Shown here piece after piece: positions 9,027-16,760 of a DNA stretch of 62,087 bases; within the stretch, counting starts at the first letter, position 1, and every line of letters starts with the position of its first letter. The notes below the pieces were generated by a model. That model searched no databases. It was not told where the DNA came from and worked only from the letters and a program-made list of their open reading frames with translations. The translations under genes were made by a program, and so were the position numbers. Origin of the DNA: Pseudomonadota bacterium (lineage in GTDB: Bacteria; Pseudomonadota; Gammaproteobacteria; Steroidobacterales; Steroidobacteraceae); contig JANXQL010000067.1 of assembly GCA_025356815.1 (NCBI GenBank), positions 1-62,087 of the forward strand, in the 5' to 3' direction.

Positions 9027-9032
9027 TTATAG
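9027..9032 (-). promoter_or_regulatory. TATAAT -10 box immediately before glgA
   Basis: A perfect -10 hexamer on the reverse strand ends 7 bases before the glgA ATG, so transcription would begin at or next to the start codon (leaderless mRNA). No good -35 hexamer is visible at 16-18 bp, so the call rests on the hexamer and the missing ribosome-binding site. Confidence 0.4.
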
Positions 9033-9132
9033 CCACCGCCCCTGTCAGTGATGTGACGCGCGGCCGGTTGCGGCGCCGGGTGTAGACTCGCTCGTCGGTC
9101 GCCGCACGCCGACCCAGCCTGTCGAGGTGATC

Positions 9133-11955
9133 ATGAAGTCCCGGTGGTTCCCGCGCCTCGCCCTGTGGCTGTCGATGTCCCTGCCGCTGGCCGCGACCCA
9201 CGCGCTGGAGCCGGCGGCGGACGTCGCCGAAGCCGGCTCCGCCGAGGAGATCGCCCGAGCGACCACCGAGCCGCAGTTCCTCTCGCCGTGGGTCGCCTCG
9301 CTGCCGGCCTCGGCCACCGTGCCGTCGCCGCGGGCGTTCCTGCACCGGATCCCCGGCGCGCCCGGCGAGCTTGTGAACTCCGTCCAGGCGTACGCCTACT
9401 GCCGCGCGCTCGCCGCCGCCTCGCCGCGCGTGCGCCTGATGACGATCGGCCGCTCGGAGGAGGGCCGCGACATCGTGATGCTGGCGATCGCCGACGAGGA
9501 CGGCATCCAGCGGCTGCCGTCGCTCAAGGACGCCACCGCCGCGCTCGCCGACCCGCGCCGCACGTCGCCGGCCGCGGCCGAGCAGCTCATCGCAGGCGCC
9601 CGGCCGATCTACTATTTCAACGCCGCCCTGCACTCGGACGAGACCGGCTCCACCGAGTCGGTGCTGGAGCTGGCCTACCGGCTGGCGGTGTCCGAGACGC
9701 CGATGATCCGGCGCATCCGCTCCAACCTCGTGGTGCTGATCAACCCGGTCTCGAACCCGGACGGGCGCGACAAGGTGGTCGAGTGGTTCTACGCCTACCT
9801 CAAGGGCAAGACCGAGCGCGCGACGCTGCCGCGCCAGTCGCCGCCGTACTGGTCGAAGTACGCGTTCGTCGACATCAACCGCGACACCCACCAGCAGACG
9901 CACGAGACGACCAAGGCCGTGCACCGCATGTTCCACGAGTGGCACCCGACCGTCGTGCACGACCTGCACGAGTCGGTGGCGCTGCTGATGTCCTGGAACG
10001 GCTCGGGGCCCTACAACCCGAACATCGACCCGCTGACCTACAGCGAGTTCCTCGAGTTGAGCTTCCACGAGGTGCAGGCGATGAACGGGCTCGGCATGCC
10101 AGGCGTGTCGACCTGGAACTTCGGCGAGGGATTCTCGCACCTGTACCTCGACTCGGTGGCGATGAACCACAACTCGATCGGCCGCGGTTACGAGACCTTC
10201 GGCAACGGCACGGCCGAGACGCTGCGCTGGACGCTGGGGCCCGAGGACACGAGCCGCGAGTGGTGGCGCCTCGTGCCGCCGCCGACACGCGAGTTCGCCT
10301 GGTCCGCGCGCGACAACGTCAACTACAACGAGACGGCGGCGCTGTCGGCACTGGACTTCACGGCCGCGCACGCACGCGAGCTGCTGCACAACTTCTATCT
10401 GAAGGGACTGCACTCCTGGCAGAAGGGTCGCGACGAGCCACCGTACGCGTTCCTGATCCCGGCCGGACAGGGCGACCCGACGCGCGTGGCCGCGCTCGTG
10501 CGTCGGCTGATGGACCAGCGCATCGAGGTGTCGACCACGACCGTGCCGCTGACGCTTCACGAGGGCAGCTTCGCGGCGGGAACCTACGTCGTGCGCCTCG
10601 ACCAGCCGTACCGCAACTACGCGGTCGACCTGCTCAGCGCCCAGCACTATCCCAAGGACGGCGCCGAGCCCTACGACGACACGTCGTGGTCGCTGCCGGC
10701 CCACTACCACCTGCAGGCCGTGCCCAGCGCAGACCCTGCCGTGCAGCAGGCGTCGCTCGCGCCGGTCACCTCCGCGCCGTCGGTCGCAGGCGCGGTGCAC
10801 GGCAGCGGACGGGTCTACCTGCTGGCGGACACCGGCCAGGAGGGCCTGCTGGAGGCGCGCTTCCGGCTGGCGGCGTTCGAGGTGGAGATCGCCGAGCACG
10901 CCTTCGAGGTCGGTGGCCGCGCGTACCCCGCGGGCTCCTGGATCGTCGCCGCGCGCGCCGGTGGCGAGTCCGCGCTTGCGCAGACGGCTGCCGATCTCGG
11001 CCTTGAGTTCACCGCGGCGGACCGCGCACCGAACGTCGCGCGCCACCTTGCGCCGCTACCGCGCGTTGGCGTGTGGGTGCCGTGGGCCGACACCGACTCG
11101 ATCGGCTGGGTGCGCTACACGCTCGATCAGCGGCATATCCCGTACCTCTACGTCCGTGACGAGGACATCCGCGCCGGCCACCTGCGCGAGCACTACGACG
11201 TGCTGCTGTACGGCCAGGTGGACCTCGAGCTTGCCGAGCAGCTGCAGGGCCTGCCGAAGGCGTGGGGGCCGATGCCGTACAAGAAGACGGCGGCGACGCC
11301 GAGCCTGGGCACGCCGGCGGCTTCCGATGACATCACCGGCGGCATCGGCGGCGCGGGCTTCGGCCAGCTGCAGCTGTTCGTCGAGCAGGGCGGGCTGATG
11401 ATCACCCTCGGCAACGGCACGATGCTCGCGCTGGAAGGGGGCCTCGTGCGCGGCGTGCGGCGCGACGCCGGCGGCGTGCCGCGCAGCAGCCAGGGCGGCG
11501 GTGCCGAGGCGGCGTCCGCCGCGCAGGGCGCCATGACCCGCACGCCGGGCGTCCACCTGCGGGTCAGCTTCGCCCGTCCCGAGCATCCGATCGCCTATGG
11601 TTACGGCGCACGCACGCACGTGTTCCGGCAGAACTTCGCGCTGTATGCGACGCCGCGCCACTGGCTGCGCATGGCGTACTGCACGACCTGCCTCGACGGC
11701 CCGCCGGACCCGTCCGGCGTCGTGCTCGAGTGGGGTGACCGCGACGGCGCGCCGATGGTGGTCAGCGGCCAGGCCTGGGGCGAGTCGAACCTCGCCGGGC
11801 GACCCGCGATCCTCGACTTGCCGGTGGGCCGTGGGCACGTGGTCAGCTTCAACTTCAACCCGCTGCATCGCGACCTCAATCGTGGCGACCAGCGCATGCT
11901 GTGGAACGCGATCATCAACTGGCGCGCGATCGTCGACGCGCCGAGGGAGCACTGA
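9133..11955 (+). CDS. Secreted M14-family zinc metallopeptidase
   Basis: 940 residues from the ATG at 9133. A signal peptide (basic start, hydrophobic LALWLSMSLPLAAT, likely cleavage near THA-LE) indicates export to the periplasm or outside. The M14 zinc ligands are visible: H167-S-D-E170 (HxxE) and the later histidine in VVHDLHE (about 276-280). INPVSNPDGR (203-212) is the conserved substrate-side loop. The remaining 650 residues are much longer than a plain carboxypeptidase and include a region resembling a class I amidotransferase-like or galactose-binding fold, not assigned with confidence. A membrane protein gene follows after 2 bp. Substrate unknown; peptide trimming is the family activity. 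Confidence 0.85.
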   Translation: MKSRWFPRLALWLSMSLPLAATHALEPAADVAEAGSAEEIARATTEPQFLSPWVASLPASATVPSPRAFLHRIPGAPGELVNSVQAYAYCRALAAASPRVRLMTIGRSEEGRDIVMLAIADEDGIQRLPSLKDATAALADPRRTSPAAAEQLIAGARPIYYFNAALHSDETGSTESVLELAYRLAVSETPMIRRIRSNLVVLINPVSNPDGRDKVVEWFYAYLKGKTERATLPRQSPPYWSKYAFVDINRDTHQQTHETTKAVHRMFHEWHPTVVHDLHESVALLMSWNGSGPYNPNIDPLTYSEFLELSFHEVQAMNGLGMPGVSTWNFGEGFSHLYLDSVAMNHNSIGRGYETFGNGTAETLRWTLGPEDTSREWWRLVPPPTREFAWSARDNVNYNETAALSALDFTAAHARELLHNFYLKGLHSWQKGRDEPPYAFLIPAGQGDPTRVAALVRRLMDQRIEVSTTTVPLTLHEGSFAAGTYVVRLDQPYRNYAVDLLSAQHYPKDGAEPYDDTSWSLPAHYHLQAVPSADPAVQQASLAPVTSAPSVAGAVHGSGRVYLLADTGQEGLLEARFRLAAFEVEIAEHAFEVGGRAYPAGSWIVAARAGGESALAQTAADLGLEFTAADRAPNVARHLAPLPRVGVWVPWADTDSIGWVRYTLDQRHIPYLYVRDEDIRAGHLREHYDVLLYGQVDLELAEQLQGLPKAWGPMPYKKTAATPSLGTPAASDDITGGIGGAGFGQLQLFVEQGGLMITLGNGTMLALEGGLVRGVRRDAGGVPRSSQGGGAEAASAAQGAMTRTPGVHLRVSFARPEHPIAYGYGARTHVFRQNFALYATPRHWLRMAYCTTCLDGPPDPSGVVLEWGDRDGAPMVVSGQAWGESNLAGRPAILDLPVGRGHVVSFNFNPLHRDLNRGDQRMLWNAIINWRAIVDAPREH

Positions 11956-11957
11956 AC

Positions 11958-12707
11958 GTGGCGCGAACCAACGGCATGGGCACGCGCCTCGACGAGGTCA
12001 TCGGTGTCGCGCGCCGAGGGTTCGTCTCGATCGCGCTCGCGTGCCTCGCGCTCGCGCTGCTCGACGCTGCCGTCACGCAGCGCGTGTCGGCGCTGATGGC
12101 CGAGGCCGAGACACTCGACCAGATGCTGCAGTTGGCGGGCTCGACGCGCCTGTGGGGACCGCTGGCGCTGGCGAGCGTCCCGTGGCTCTATCTGAACCTC
12201 GTGATGATCCTGCGCCTGTACGCCACGGCCGAGGGGCTGGTGCCTGGCGGCCTCGGCGACTGGCGTGCGGCGCTCGTGGCGCTGCCCGGTGCGATCCTCG
12301 CCGCGATCCTCTACTCGGTCGCGTCCACCCTCGGCACACTCGCGTTCGTCGTGCCGGGCGTCTACATCAGCGTGGCATGGATCCTGTGGCCGGTGACCTG
12401 CAGCGTCGAGCGCTGCGGGGGCATCGCCTGCCTGCCTCGCAGCACGGCGCTGGTGACCGGGCACTGGCTGCCGACGGCAGGCCTGGTCACGCTGGCGACG
12501 ATCCTCGCCTGGCTCGGCGGCATGCTGGCAGAGATGGTAGCGTCGTTGCTGCCGCTGCTGGCCGGTGGCGAGGGCACGCTCGCGACGGGGCTGTCGGCTG
12601 CGATCCGGATCGGGGCCGGGGCGCTGCTCGCGCCGCTGTTCCCCGCCGCACTGGTCGTCGCGTACCGGGCCTGCCGTGCCCGTCAGCCGGGCTCCAGCAC
12701 CACGTAG
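11958..12707 (+). CDS. Integral membrane protein of unknown function
   Basis: 249 residues from the GTG at 11958, two bases after the M14 stop, so probably translated with it. At least five hydrophobic segments are visible: FVSIALACLALALLDAA, LWGPLALASVPWLYLNLVM, AALVALPGAILAAILYSV, LAFVVPGVYISVAWILWPV, and a long C-terminal one ending LFPAALVVAYRA. The pattern of paired helices with P-G turns resembles DUF-type membrane proteins of the YciC/glycerophosphodiesterase-membrane-domain kind, but no catalytic motif is seen. The 3' end overlaps the convergent cupin gene by 25 bp. Confidence 0.7.
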   Translation: MARTNGMGTRLDEVIGVARRGFVSIALACLALALLDAAVTQRVSALMAEAETLDQMLQLAGSTRLWGPLALASVPWLYLNLVMILRLYATAEGLVPGGLGDWRAALVALPGAILAAILYSVASTLGTLAFVVPGVYISVAWILWPVTCSVERCGGIACLPRSTALVTGHWLPTAGLVTLATILAWLGGMLAEMVASLLPLLAGGEGTLATGLSAAIRIGAGALLAPLFPAALVVAYRACRARQPGSSTT

Positions 12708-13039
12708 TGCTTCGCCGCCGCCTCGAGCGTCTCCCAGGTGCCCTCGAAGCCGGCCGGGATCACGAACGCCGCTCCAGCCGAGAACTCCCGGGTCACGCCG
12801 TCCGTGGACACCAGCCGCACGCGGCCGCGCAGCAGGTAGCAGAACTCGTGCTCGGTGTAGCTGATGCGCCAGCGGCCCGGCGTACTCGACCAGGTGCCGC
12901 AGTGGAAGCGCAGGCTGGGGTCGGAGTAGCGGTTGTCGACGGTCGCCTCGGGGTGGCCCGCCAGCACCCGGCCGGCATCGATCGGGGCCGTAGTCGGGGA
13001 CGAGGGGTCGCTGAAATCGACAATCGCGGGGATGCTCAT
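12683..13039 (-). CDS. Small cupin-domain protein
   Basis: 118 residues from the ATG at 13039, which has AGGAG 8 bases upstream. It is a single conserved beta-barrel domain of the EutQ-like/DUF861 cupin type: GTWSSTPGRWRISYTEHEFCYLLRGRVRL, then FVIPAGFEGTWETLE (each read as a pattern, not one uninterrupted motif). The HEFCYLLRG segment carries the residues that usually hold a metal or ligand. Proteins of this size act as sugar epimerases or small-molecule binders, so no substrate can be given. It overlaps the end of the convergent membrane-protein gene. Confidence 0.75.
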   Translation of the reverse strand: MSIPAIVDFSDPSSPTTAPIDAGRVLAGHPEATVDNRYSDPSLRFHCGTWSSTPGRWRISYTEHEFCYLLRGRVRLVSTDGVTREFSAGAAFVIPAGFEGTWETLEAAAKHYVVLEPG

Positions 13040-13125
13040 GCGTGCTCCTGGCTGGCGCCTGGGTCGCATCGTCGGAGCGGGACCGGGTGTTGTCAAACCG
13101 CGCCGCGCGGGGCGGTGCGGCACGC

Positions 13126-13659
13126 TCAGCGCGAGGTGCCGTCCTTGGGGGCGGCCGCGGGGGCATCGGCGGCGGCGGGTTCTGCGGGCTTCGGCTCGGC
13201 CGAACCGCGCATCATCGGCATGAACGCCGACGCCATCGACTCCTGCATGCGCGTCCAGTAGTCGAGGTTCTGCTTGGCCATCTCGGCCATCGTCGTCAGC
13301 GGCGCGTTGGCCATCAGCTTCGTCACCTGCGTCTGCAGCGTCTCCTGCTGGCGGGTGAAGGTCTCCACGCTTTTCTCGAGGTAACGGGTCATGAACTCCT
13401 GCATGCCGTTGCCGTAGAAGCGGATGATCGACTCGAGCAGCTGGCCGGACAGGATCGGCTTGCCGAACTGTTCCTGCTCGGCGATGACCTGCAGCAGGAT
13501 CAGGCGCGTGATGTCGTCGCCGCTCTTGTCCTCGACGACGGTGACCTTCTCGCCCTGGACGATGAACTCGCGGATGTCCTCAAGCGTCACGTGCCGCGAC
13601 TGCGAGGCATCGTAGAGCCGCCGGTTGGCGTACTTCTTGATCAAACGTTCCTTCGCCAT
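13126..13659 (-). CDS. phaR: Polyhydroxyalkanoate synthesis repressor PhaR
   Basis: 177 residues. The N-terminus RLIKKYANRRLYDASQSR (5-22) is the PHB/PHA accumulation regulator DNA-binding domain. The ITRLILLQVIAEQEQFGKP block follows, and the C-terminal third is alanine/proline-rich. Family members bind PHA granules and DNA: without polymer they repress phasin and their own gene, and granules titrate them away. A TAGAAT -10 box ends 6 bases before the ATG, and a TTGCAGCGCAA near-palindrome lies 35 bp upstream, fitting autoregulation. It lies downstream of the phasin on the same strand, separated by a terminator. Confidence 0.93.
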   Translation of the reverse strand: MAKERLIKKYANRRLYDASQSRHVTLEDIREFIVQGEKVTVVEDKSGDDITRLILLQVIAEQEQFGKPILSGQLLESIIRFYGNGMQEFMTRYLEKSVETFTRQQETLQTQVTKLMANAPLTTMAEMAKQNLDYWTRMQESMASAFMPMMRGSAEPKPAEPAAADAPAAAPKDGTSR

Positions 13660-13693
13660 GGCGCGATTCTACCTTGAATGCCGCGGTCTTTCC

Positions 13694-13704
13694 TTGCAGC
13701 GCAA
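13694..13704. promoter_or_regulatory. Candidate PhaR box upstream of phaR
   Basis: TTGCAGCGCAA differs at one base from the palindrome TTGCANTGCAA found twice at the phasin promoter. It lies just upstream of the region where the phaR -35 element would be (-10 TAGAAT at 13666-13671, reverse strand). Confidence 0.4.
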
Positions 13705-13717
13705 AAGCGCCTGCCCC

Positions 13718-13757
13718 CAAAAGAAAATGGGACGGCGGGCCGTGGCCACACCGTCCC
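13718..13757 (-). terminator. Rho-independent terminator after the phasin gene
   Basis: On the reverse strand GGGACGG (13757-13751) pairs with CCGTCCC (13735-13729), and the loop contains a further GTGGCCAC palindrome. The hairpin is followed by ATTTTCTTTT. It would end phasin transcripts before phaR. Confidence 0.7.
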
Positions 13758-13774
13758 GAGGGGGGAGGGTCCGA

Positions 13775-13802
13775 CCCCCCGCCGCCGATCGGCGGCGGGG
13801 GG
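13775..13802. repeat. 28-bp perfect GC palindrome
   Basis: Six C, then GCCGCCGATCGGCGGC, then six G form a perfect 28-bp palindrome 11 bp past the phasin stop codon. It is probably a second, U-less stem-loop protecting or terminating the phasin transcript in tandem with 13718-13757. Confidence 0.75.
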
Positions 13803-13812
13803 GCCAGGTGCT

Positions 13813-14178
13813 TCAGGCGGCCTTGGTGCTCTTCGCGCGGGCCGTGAACTCGGTCGAAGCCTTGTCGACCCACTGGGTCACGTCGGCCTGTGCTTCGCCG
13901 GCGATCTTCAGGAAGTCCTGCGAACGCTGGGTCTGCTTCTCGAGGTAGGCGGTGGCAAGCTCGCTCTGCTTCTTGAGCAGGGCCGGCAGCTCCTGAGTCT
14001 GCGTCGCGGCATGGATCGCGGCGATGCTGAGGTTCAGGTAGTCGCCAGCGACTTCGTAGCCATAGCGGGCGAAGCGCTCCATCGTGCGGGCCGACAGGGC
14101 CTGCATCTGGGCGACGGGCTCCGCGAACTTGCGCGAGTTCTCAAGGAACGCATTGATTTCGGCGGTCGTGTTGGTCAT
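13813..14178 (-). CDS. phaP: Phasin (PHA granule-associated protein)
   Basis: 121 residues from the ATG at 14178, which has GGAG 8 bases upstream; a longer in-frame start at 14238 is less likely because the promoter lies there. The sequence is almost wholly amphipathic helix (INAFLENSRKFAEPVAQMQALS, AATQTQELPALLKKQSELA), ending in a lysine/alanine tail, as in Phasin_2 proteins. Phasins coat PHA granules and control their number and size. It lies beside phaR and opposite phaEC, with two candidate PhaR palindromes covering its promoter, so strong polymer-dependent control is likely. Confidence 0.88.
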   Translation of the reverse strand: MTNTTAEINAFLENSRKFAEPVAQMQALSARTMERFARYGYEVAGDYLNLSIAAIHAATQTQELPALLKKQSELATAYLEKQTQRSQDFLKIAGEAQADVTQWVDKASTEFTARAKSTKAA

Positions 14179-14206
14179 CGTGAGTACTCCGGTGGGAAGT
14201 CGTTTG

Positions 14207-14243
14207 TTGCAGTGCAGTATAAGCCAATTATTTTGCATTGCAA
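14207..14243 (-). promoter_or_regulatory. Phasin promoter with two TTGCANTGCAA palindromes
   Basis: On the reverse strand TTGCAA (14243-14238) and TATACT (14221-14216) form a -35/-10 pair with 16-bp spacing. A perfect palindrome TTGCA-T-TGCAA (14233-14243) covers the -35 box, and a near-perfect one, TTGCA-G-TGCAG (14207-14217), covers the -10 to start region, 26 bp centre to centre. PhaR proteins of other bacteria bind TGC-rich sites at phasin promoters, so these are inferred PhaR operators. The AT-rich stretch 14287-14318 beyond them probably holds the phaE promoter, but no clear hexamer pair was found. Confidence 0.6.
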
Positions 14244-14388
14244 CACAAACCTTCCGGTCCCGCTCCGGACGCCCCGTCCAAGGTCATAAGACTATATCTA
14301 TCATATGTTTAGGTTTTATGAGCGCGAGCCTACGAGTCGCCTACGGAGTCTTTCCAAGCACGCCGCAACCGGGATTAAGTAAAGCCTG

Positions 14389-15006
14389 ATGAATGGTTTC
14401 GAGGCCTGGCTGCAGCGGTTGGCCGGTGTGTCCGCCGAGGGCGGCGGCGCGGCGGTGGGCGCGTTCGGCGGTGCGAGCGATGCGTTCGCGCGCTTCGCCG
14501 CCGACTATGTCCGGCTCTGCGCGGACCGTGCGGCGTCCGCGCCGGAGCCGGCACACGCGCTCGCCGGTCTTGAGACGCTGGCGCGGACCTTCCTTAGCGG
14601 TGTGCTGCCGGCCTGGCCATCGGGCCCCCCGGCGCTGGCGGCGGCGTCCGCGGCCTGGAGCGTCGAGGTAGGCGCCATCGCCTGCGACATCGCGCAGCGC
14701 TTCGCCGCGCGCCTGGGCGAGCTGCCGCGGCCGCAGACGCTGCGCGCGACCTTCGATGCGTGGATCGACTGCGCGGAGGCGGCGTTCCAGCAGGCCGCGC
14801 ACGGCGAGGCATTCGCCGCCGCGCAGGGGCAGCTGTTCAACGAACTGGTGCGCCTGCGCGCCGTTCAGCAGGAGCTCGCCGAGCAGGCCGCGCGCCTGGC
14901 GGGCGTGCCGTCGCGCGCCGAAGTCGATGCGCTGCATGACACCGTGGCGGCGCTGCGGGCCGAGCTGCTCGCGCGCCCTGCGACGGCGCCCAGGCGCCGC
15001 CGGTGA
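14389..15006 (+). CDS. phaE: Class III PHA synthase subunit PhaE (short form)
   Basis: 205 residues, alanine-rich and helical, ending in SRAEVDALHDTVAALRAEL (175-193), the coiled-coil-like C-terminal signature of PhaE, plus a basic RRRR tail. PhaE forms a complex with PhaC and is needed for class III synthase activity. The protein is much shorter than the usual 300-370 residues, mostly in the N-terminal part. Its stop overlaps the phaC start (GTGA at 15003-15006), so the two subunits are translationally coupled. Identity rests on the C-terminus and position. Confidence 0.8.
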   Translation: MNGFEAWLQRLAGVSAEGGGAAVGAFGGASDAFARFAADYVRLCADRAASAPEPAHALAGLETLARTFLSGVLPAWPSGPPALAAASAAWSVEVGAIACDIAQRFAARLGELPRPQTLRATFDAWIDCAEAAFQQAAHGEAFAAAQGQLFNELVRLRAVQQELAEQAARLAGVPSRAEVDALHDTVAALRAELLARPATAPRRRR

Positions 15007-16073
15007 GCGGCGTGGATATCGCGGCGCTGCAGCGGGAGATCGTCGAGTTCCAGGCGCGCGCGTTGCGCGGCCTCGCGACGCTTGCGGCGATGCCGAAGGT
15101 GGCGCTTGCGACGGCACCGCGCGAGTCGGTGCTGGTCGACGGCAAGGCGATGCTCTATCGGTACGCGCCGACCGCGCGGCCCGTGCGGCGCACGCCGATC
15201 CTGATCTGCTACGCGCTGGTCAACCGGCCGACGGTCCTCGACCTGCAGCCGGACCGCTCGATGATCCGCCGTCTGACGGGGCTGGGCCACGAGGTCTACC
15301 TGCTGGACTGGGGCAGCCCGGATCGCGGCGACCGTCATCTCGGCCTTGCCGACTACGTGCTCGGCATCCTGCACCGCGCGGTGCTTCTCGTGACCCAGCG
15401 TAGCGCCCGCCCGGACCTGCTCGGGGTTTGCCAGGGCGGCACGCTCTCGCTCATGTACGCGTCGCTCGAGCCTGCGCGGATTCGCCGGCTGGTGACCATG
15501 GTCACGCCGGTCGACTTTCAGACCGCCGACAACCTGCTGGGGCGATGGGCGCGGGCCGTCGACGTCGACGCGCTGGTGGCAACCCTCGGCAACGTGCCCG
15601 GCGAGCTTTTGAACCTCACGTTCCAGTCGCTGCTGCCGTTCCGGCTGACATTGCAGAAGTACCTCGCGCTGGTCGATGATGCGGACGATCCGGACAAGCT
15701 CGCGAACTTCCTGCGCATGGAGCAGTGGATCCGCGACAGTCCCGACCAGGCGGGCCGGGCGTTTGCCGAGTTCGTGCGCTGGTTCTACCAGGAGAACCGC
15801 CTGGTGCAGGGCGGCCTGCTGCTGGCGGGCCGGGCGGTGGACCTGCGGCAGATCCGCGTGCCGGTGCTCAACGTGTACGCGAGCGCCGATCACCTCGTGC
15901 CGCCCTCGGCGTCGCGGCCGCTGGCGGGGCTCGTCGGTGGACGCTACGACGAACTGGTATTCGAGGGCGGTCACATCGGAATCTACGTGAGCGGTCGGGC
16001 CCAGCGGGTCCCGGCCGAGATTTCCCGCTGGCTCTCGGGCCGCGCTAGCGGCCGGACGCCGGCCAAAGGATGA
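15003..16073 (+). CDS. phaC: Class III poly(R)-hydroxyalkanoic acid synthase subunit PhaC
   Basis: 356 residues from a GTG start overlapping phaE, the usual length for class III PhaC. Polymerises hydroxyacyl-CoA into PHA on granules. The alpha/beta-hydrolase catalytic triad is visible: Cys143 in the lipase-box-like GVCQGG, Asp296 in ASADHLVPP and His324 in GGHIGIYVS. The conserved PILICYALVNRPTVLDL (66-82) and YLLDWGSPDRGDR segments also match. Phasin and PhaR lie opposite and a MaoC-like hydratase follows 3 bp later, so this is a compact PHA locus. Confidence 0.96.
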   Translation: MSGVDIAALQREIVEFQARALRGLATLAAMPKVALATAPRESVLVDGKAMLYRYAPTARPVRRTPILICYALVNRPTVLDLQPDRSMIRRLTGLGHEVYLLDWGSPDRGDRHLGLADYVLGILHRAVLLVTQRSARPDLLGVCQGGTLSLMYASLEPARIRRLVTMVTPVDFQTADNLLGRWARAVDVDALVATLGNVPGELLNLTFQSLLPFRLTLQKYLALVDDADDPDKLANFLRMEQWIRDSPDQAGRAFAEFVRWFYQENRLVQGGLLLAGRAVDLRQIRVPVLNVYASADHLVPPSASRPLAGLVGGRYDELVFEGGHIGIYVSGRAQRVPAEISRWLSGRASGRTPAKG

Positions 16074-16076
16074 CAG

Positions 16077-16544
16077 ATGACGATCGAGACCGTTCGCGCC
16101 GAGCTGCTGGCCAAAGTCGGCCAGGAAGTGCATGTCAGCGACTGGCTGCAGATGACGCAGGAGCGCATAAACGCCTTCGCCGCGGCCACCGGCGATTTCC
16201 AGTGGATCCATACCGACCCCGAACGCGCGGCGGAGGAATCGCCGTGGCGGCGCACGATCGCCCACGGTTACCTGACCATGTCGCTGTACCCGATGCTGCG
16301 CGGGATAGTGAAGGAAGACGCGCCGCCATATCCGGGCGTGCGTACCGTCATCAACTACGGCCTGAACAAGCTGCGCTTCACCAACGCGGTGAAGGAGGGC
16401 GCGACGCTGCGCTCGCGCACCCGCCTGCTCGCGGTCGAGGACGTCTCCGGCGGCCTGCAGATCACCGAGGAGTTCACCGTCGAGCTCGAGGGCGAGAAAA
16501 AGCCGGCGTGTATCGCCGAGGTGCTGATGCGGCTGTATTTCTAG
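16077..16544 (+). CDS. MaoC-like (R)-specific enoyl-CoA hydratase
   Basis: 155 residues forming one hot-dog-fold MaoC domain. The hydratase-2 motif is present as Asp40 and His45 in GDFQWIHTDPERA, followed by SPWRRTIAHGYLTMSLYPML, the conserved second half. Family enzymes hydrate trans-2-enoyl-CoA to (R)-3-hydroxyacyl-CoA, the PhaC substrate. The gene follows phaC after 3 bp, so a PhaJ-type role feeding beta-oxidation intermediates into PHA is likely. Many MaoC proteins act elsewhere, so the specific role is inferred from position. Confidence 0.85.
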   Translation: MTIETVRAELLAKVGQEVHVSDWLQMTQERINAFAAATGDFQWIHTDPERAAEESPWRRTIAHGYLTMSLYPMLRGIVKEDAPPYPGVRTVINYGLNKLRFTNAVKEGATLRSRTRLLAVEDVSGGLQITEEFTVELEGEKKPACIAEVLMRLYF

Positions 16545-16574
16545 CGCCGGGGTCGGGTCCAAAAGCGCCTGTCA

Positions 16575-16602
16575 ATGACCCAAATCGCGATCTTTTTACA
16601 AT
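16575..16602 (+). promoter_or_regulatory. Likely promoter of the M32-ttcA gene run
   Basis: ATGACC (16575-16580) and TACAAT (16597-16602) are 16 bp apart in the only AT-rich stretch (16582-16617) between the PHA genes and the M32 peptidase gene. A second -10-like TAGAAT lies near 16654-16659. Confidence 0.4.
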
Positions 16603-16760
16603 AAAAACAAATATTTAACCCCTCTGCGGGCGCTTCTCGGGAGGGGCCTCGGGTAGAATGGCGCCGCCCGACCCGTCGCCGCGACGCACCCCAGGCGCCG
16701 CCCGCAGGCGGTCGCCGACTCATCCAACGCCGTCGCGGGCGGGTCGGCTGCGAAGGAAAC

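Noticed and set aside
8935-11046. A 703-codon reverse frame opposite the M14 peptidase gene
   Set aside because: Translation is Arg/Val/Gly-rich without motifs and overlaps the strongly supported peptidase and the glgA 5' end.
13702-13713. The 12-mer CAAAAGCGCCTG also occurs at 16559-16570
   Set aside because: Match does not extend beyond the 12 bases and the contexts differ, so it is probably chance.
16654-16659. TAGAAT as an alternative -10 box for the M32 gene
   Set aside because: No matching -35 element was found, and TACAAT at 16597 has one, so it is mentioned but not listed.
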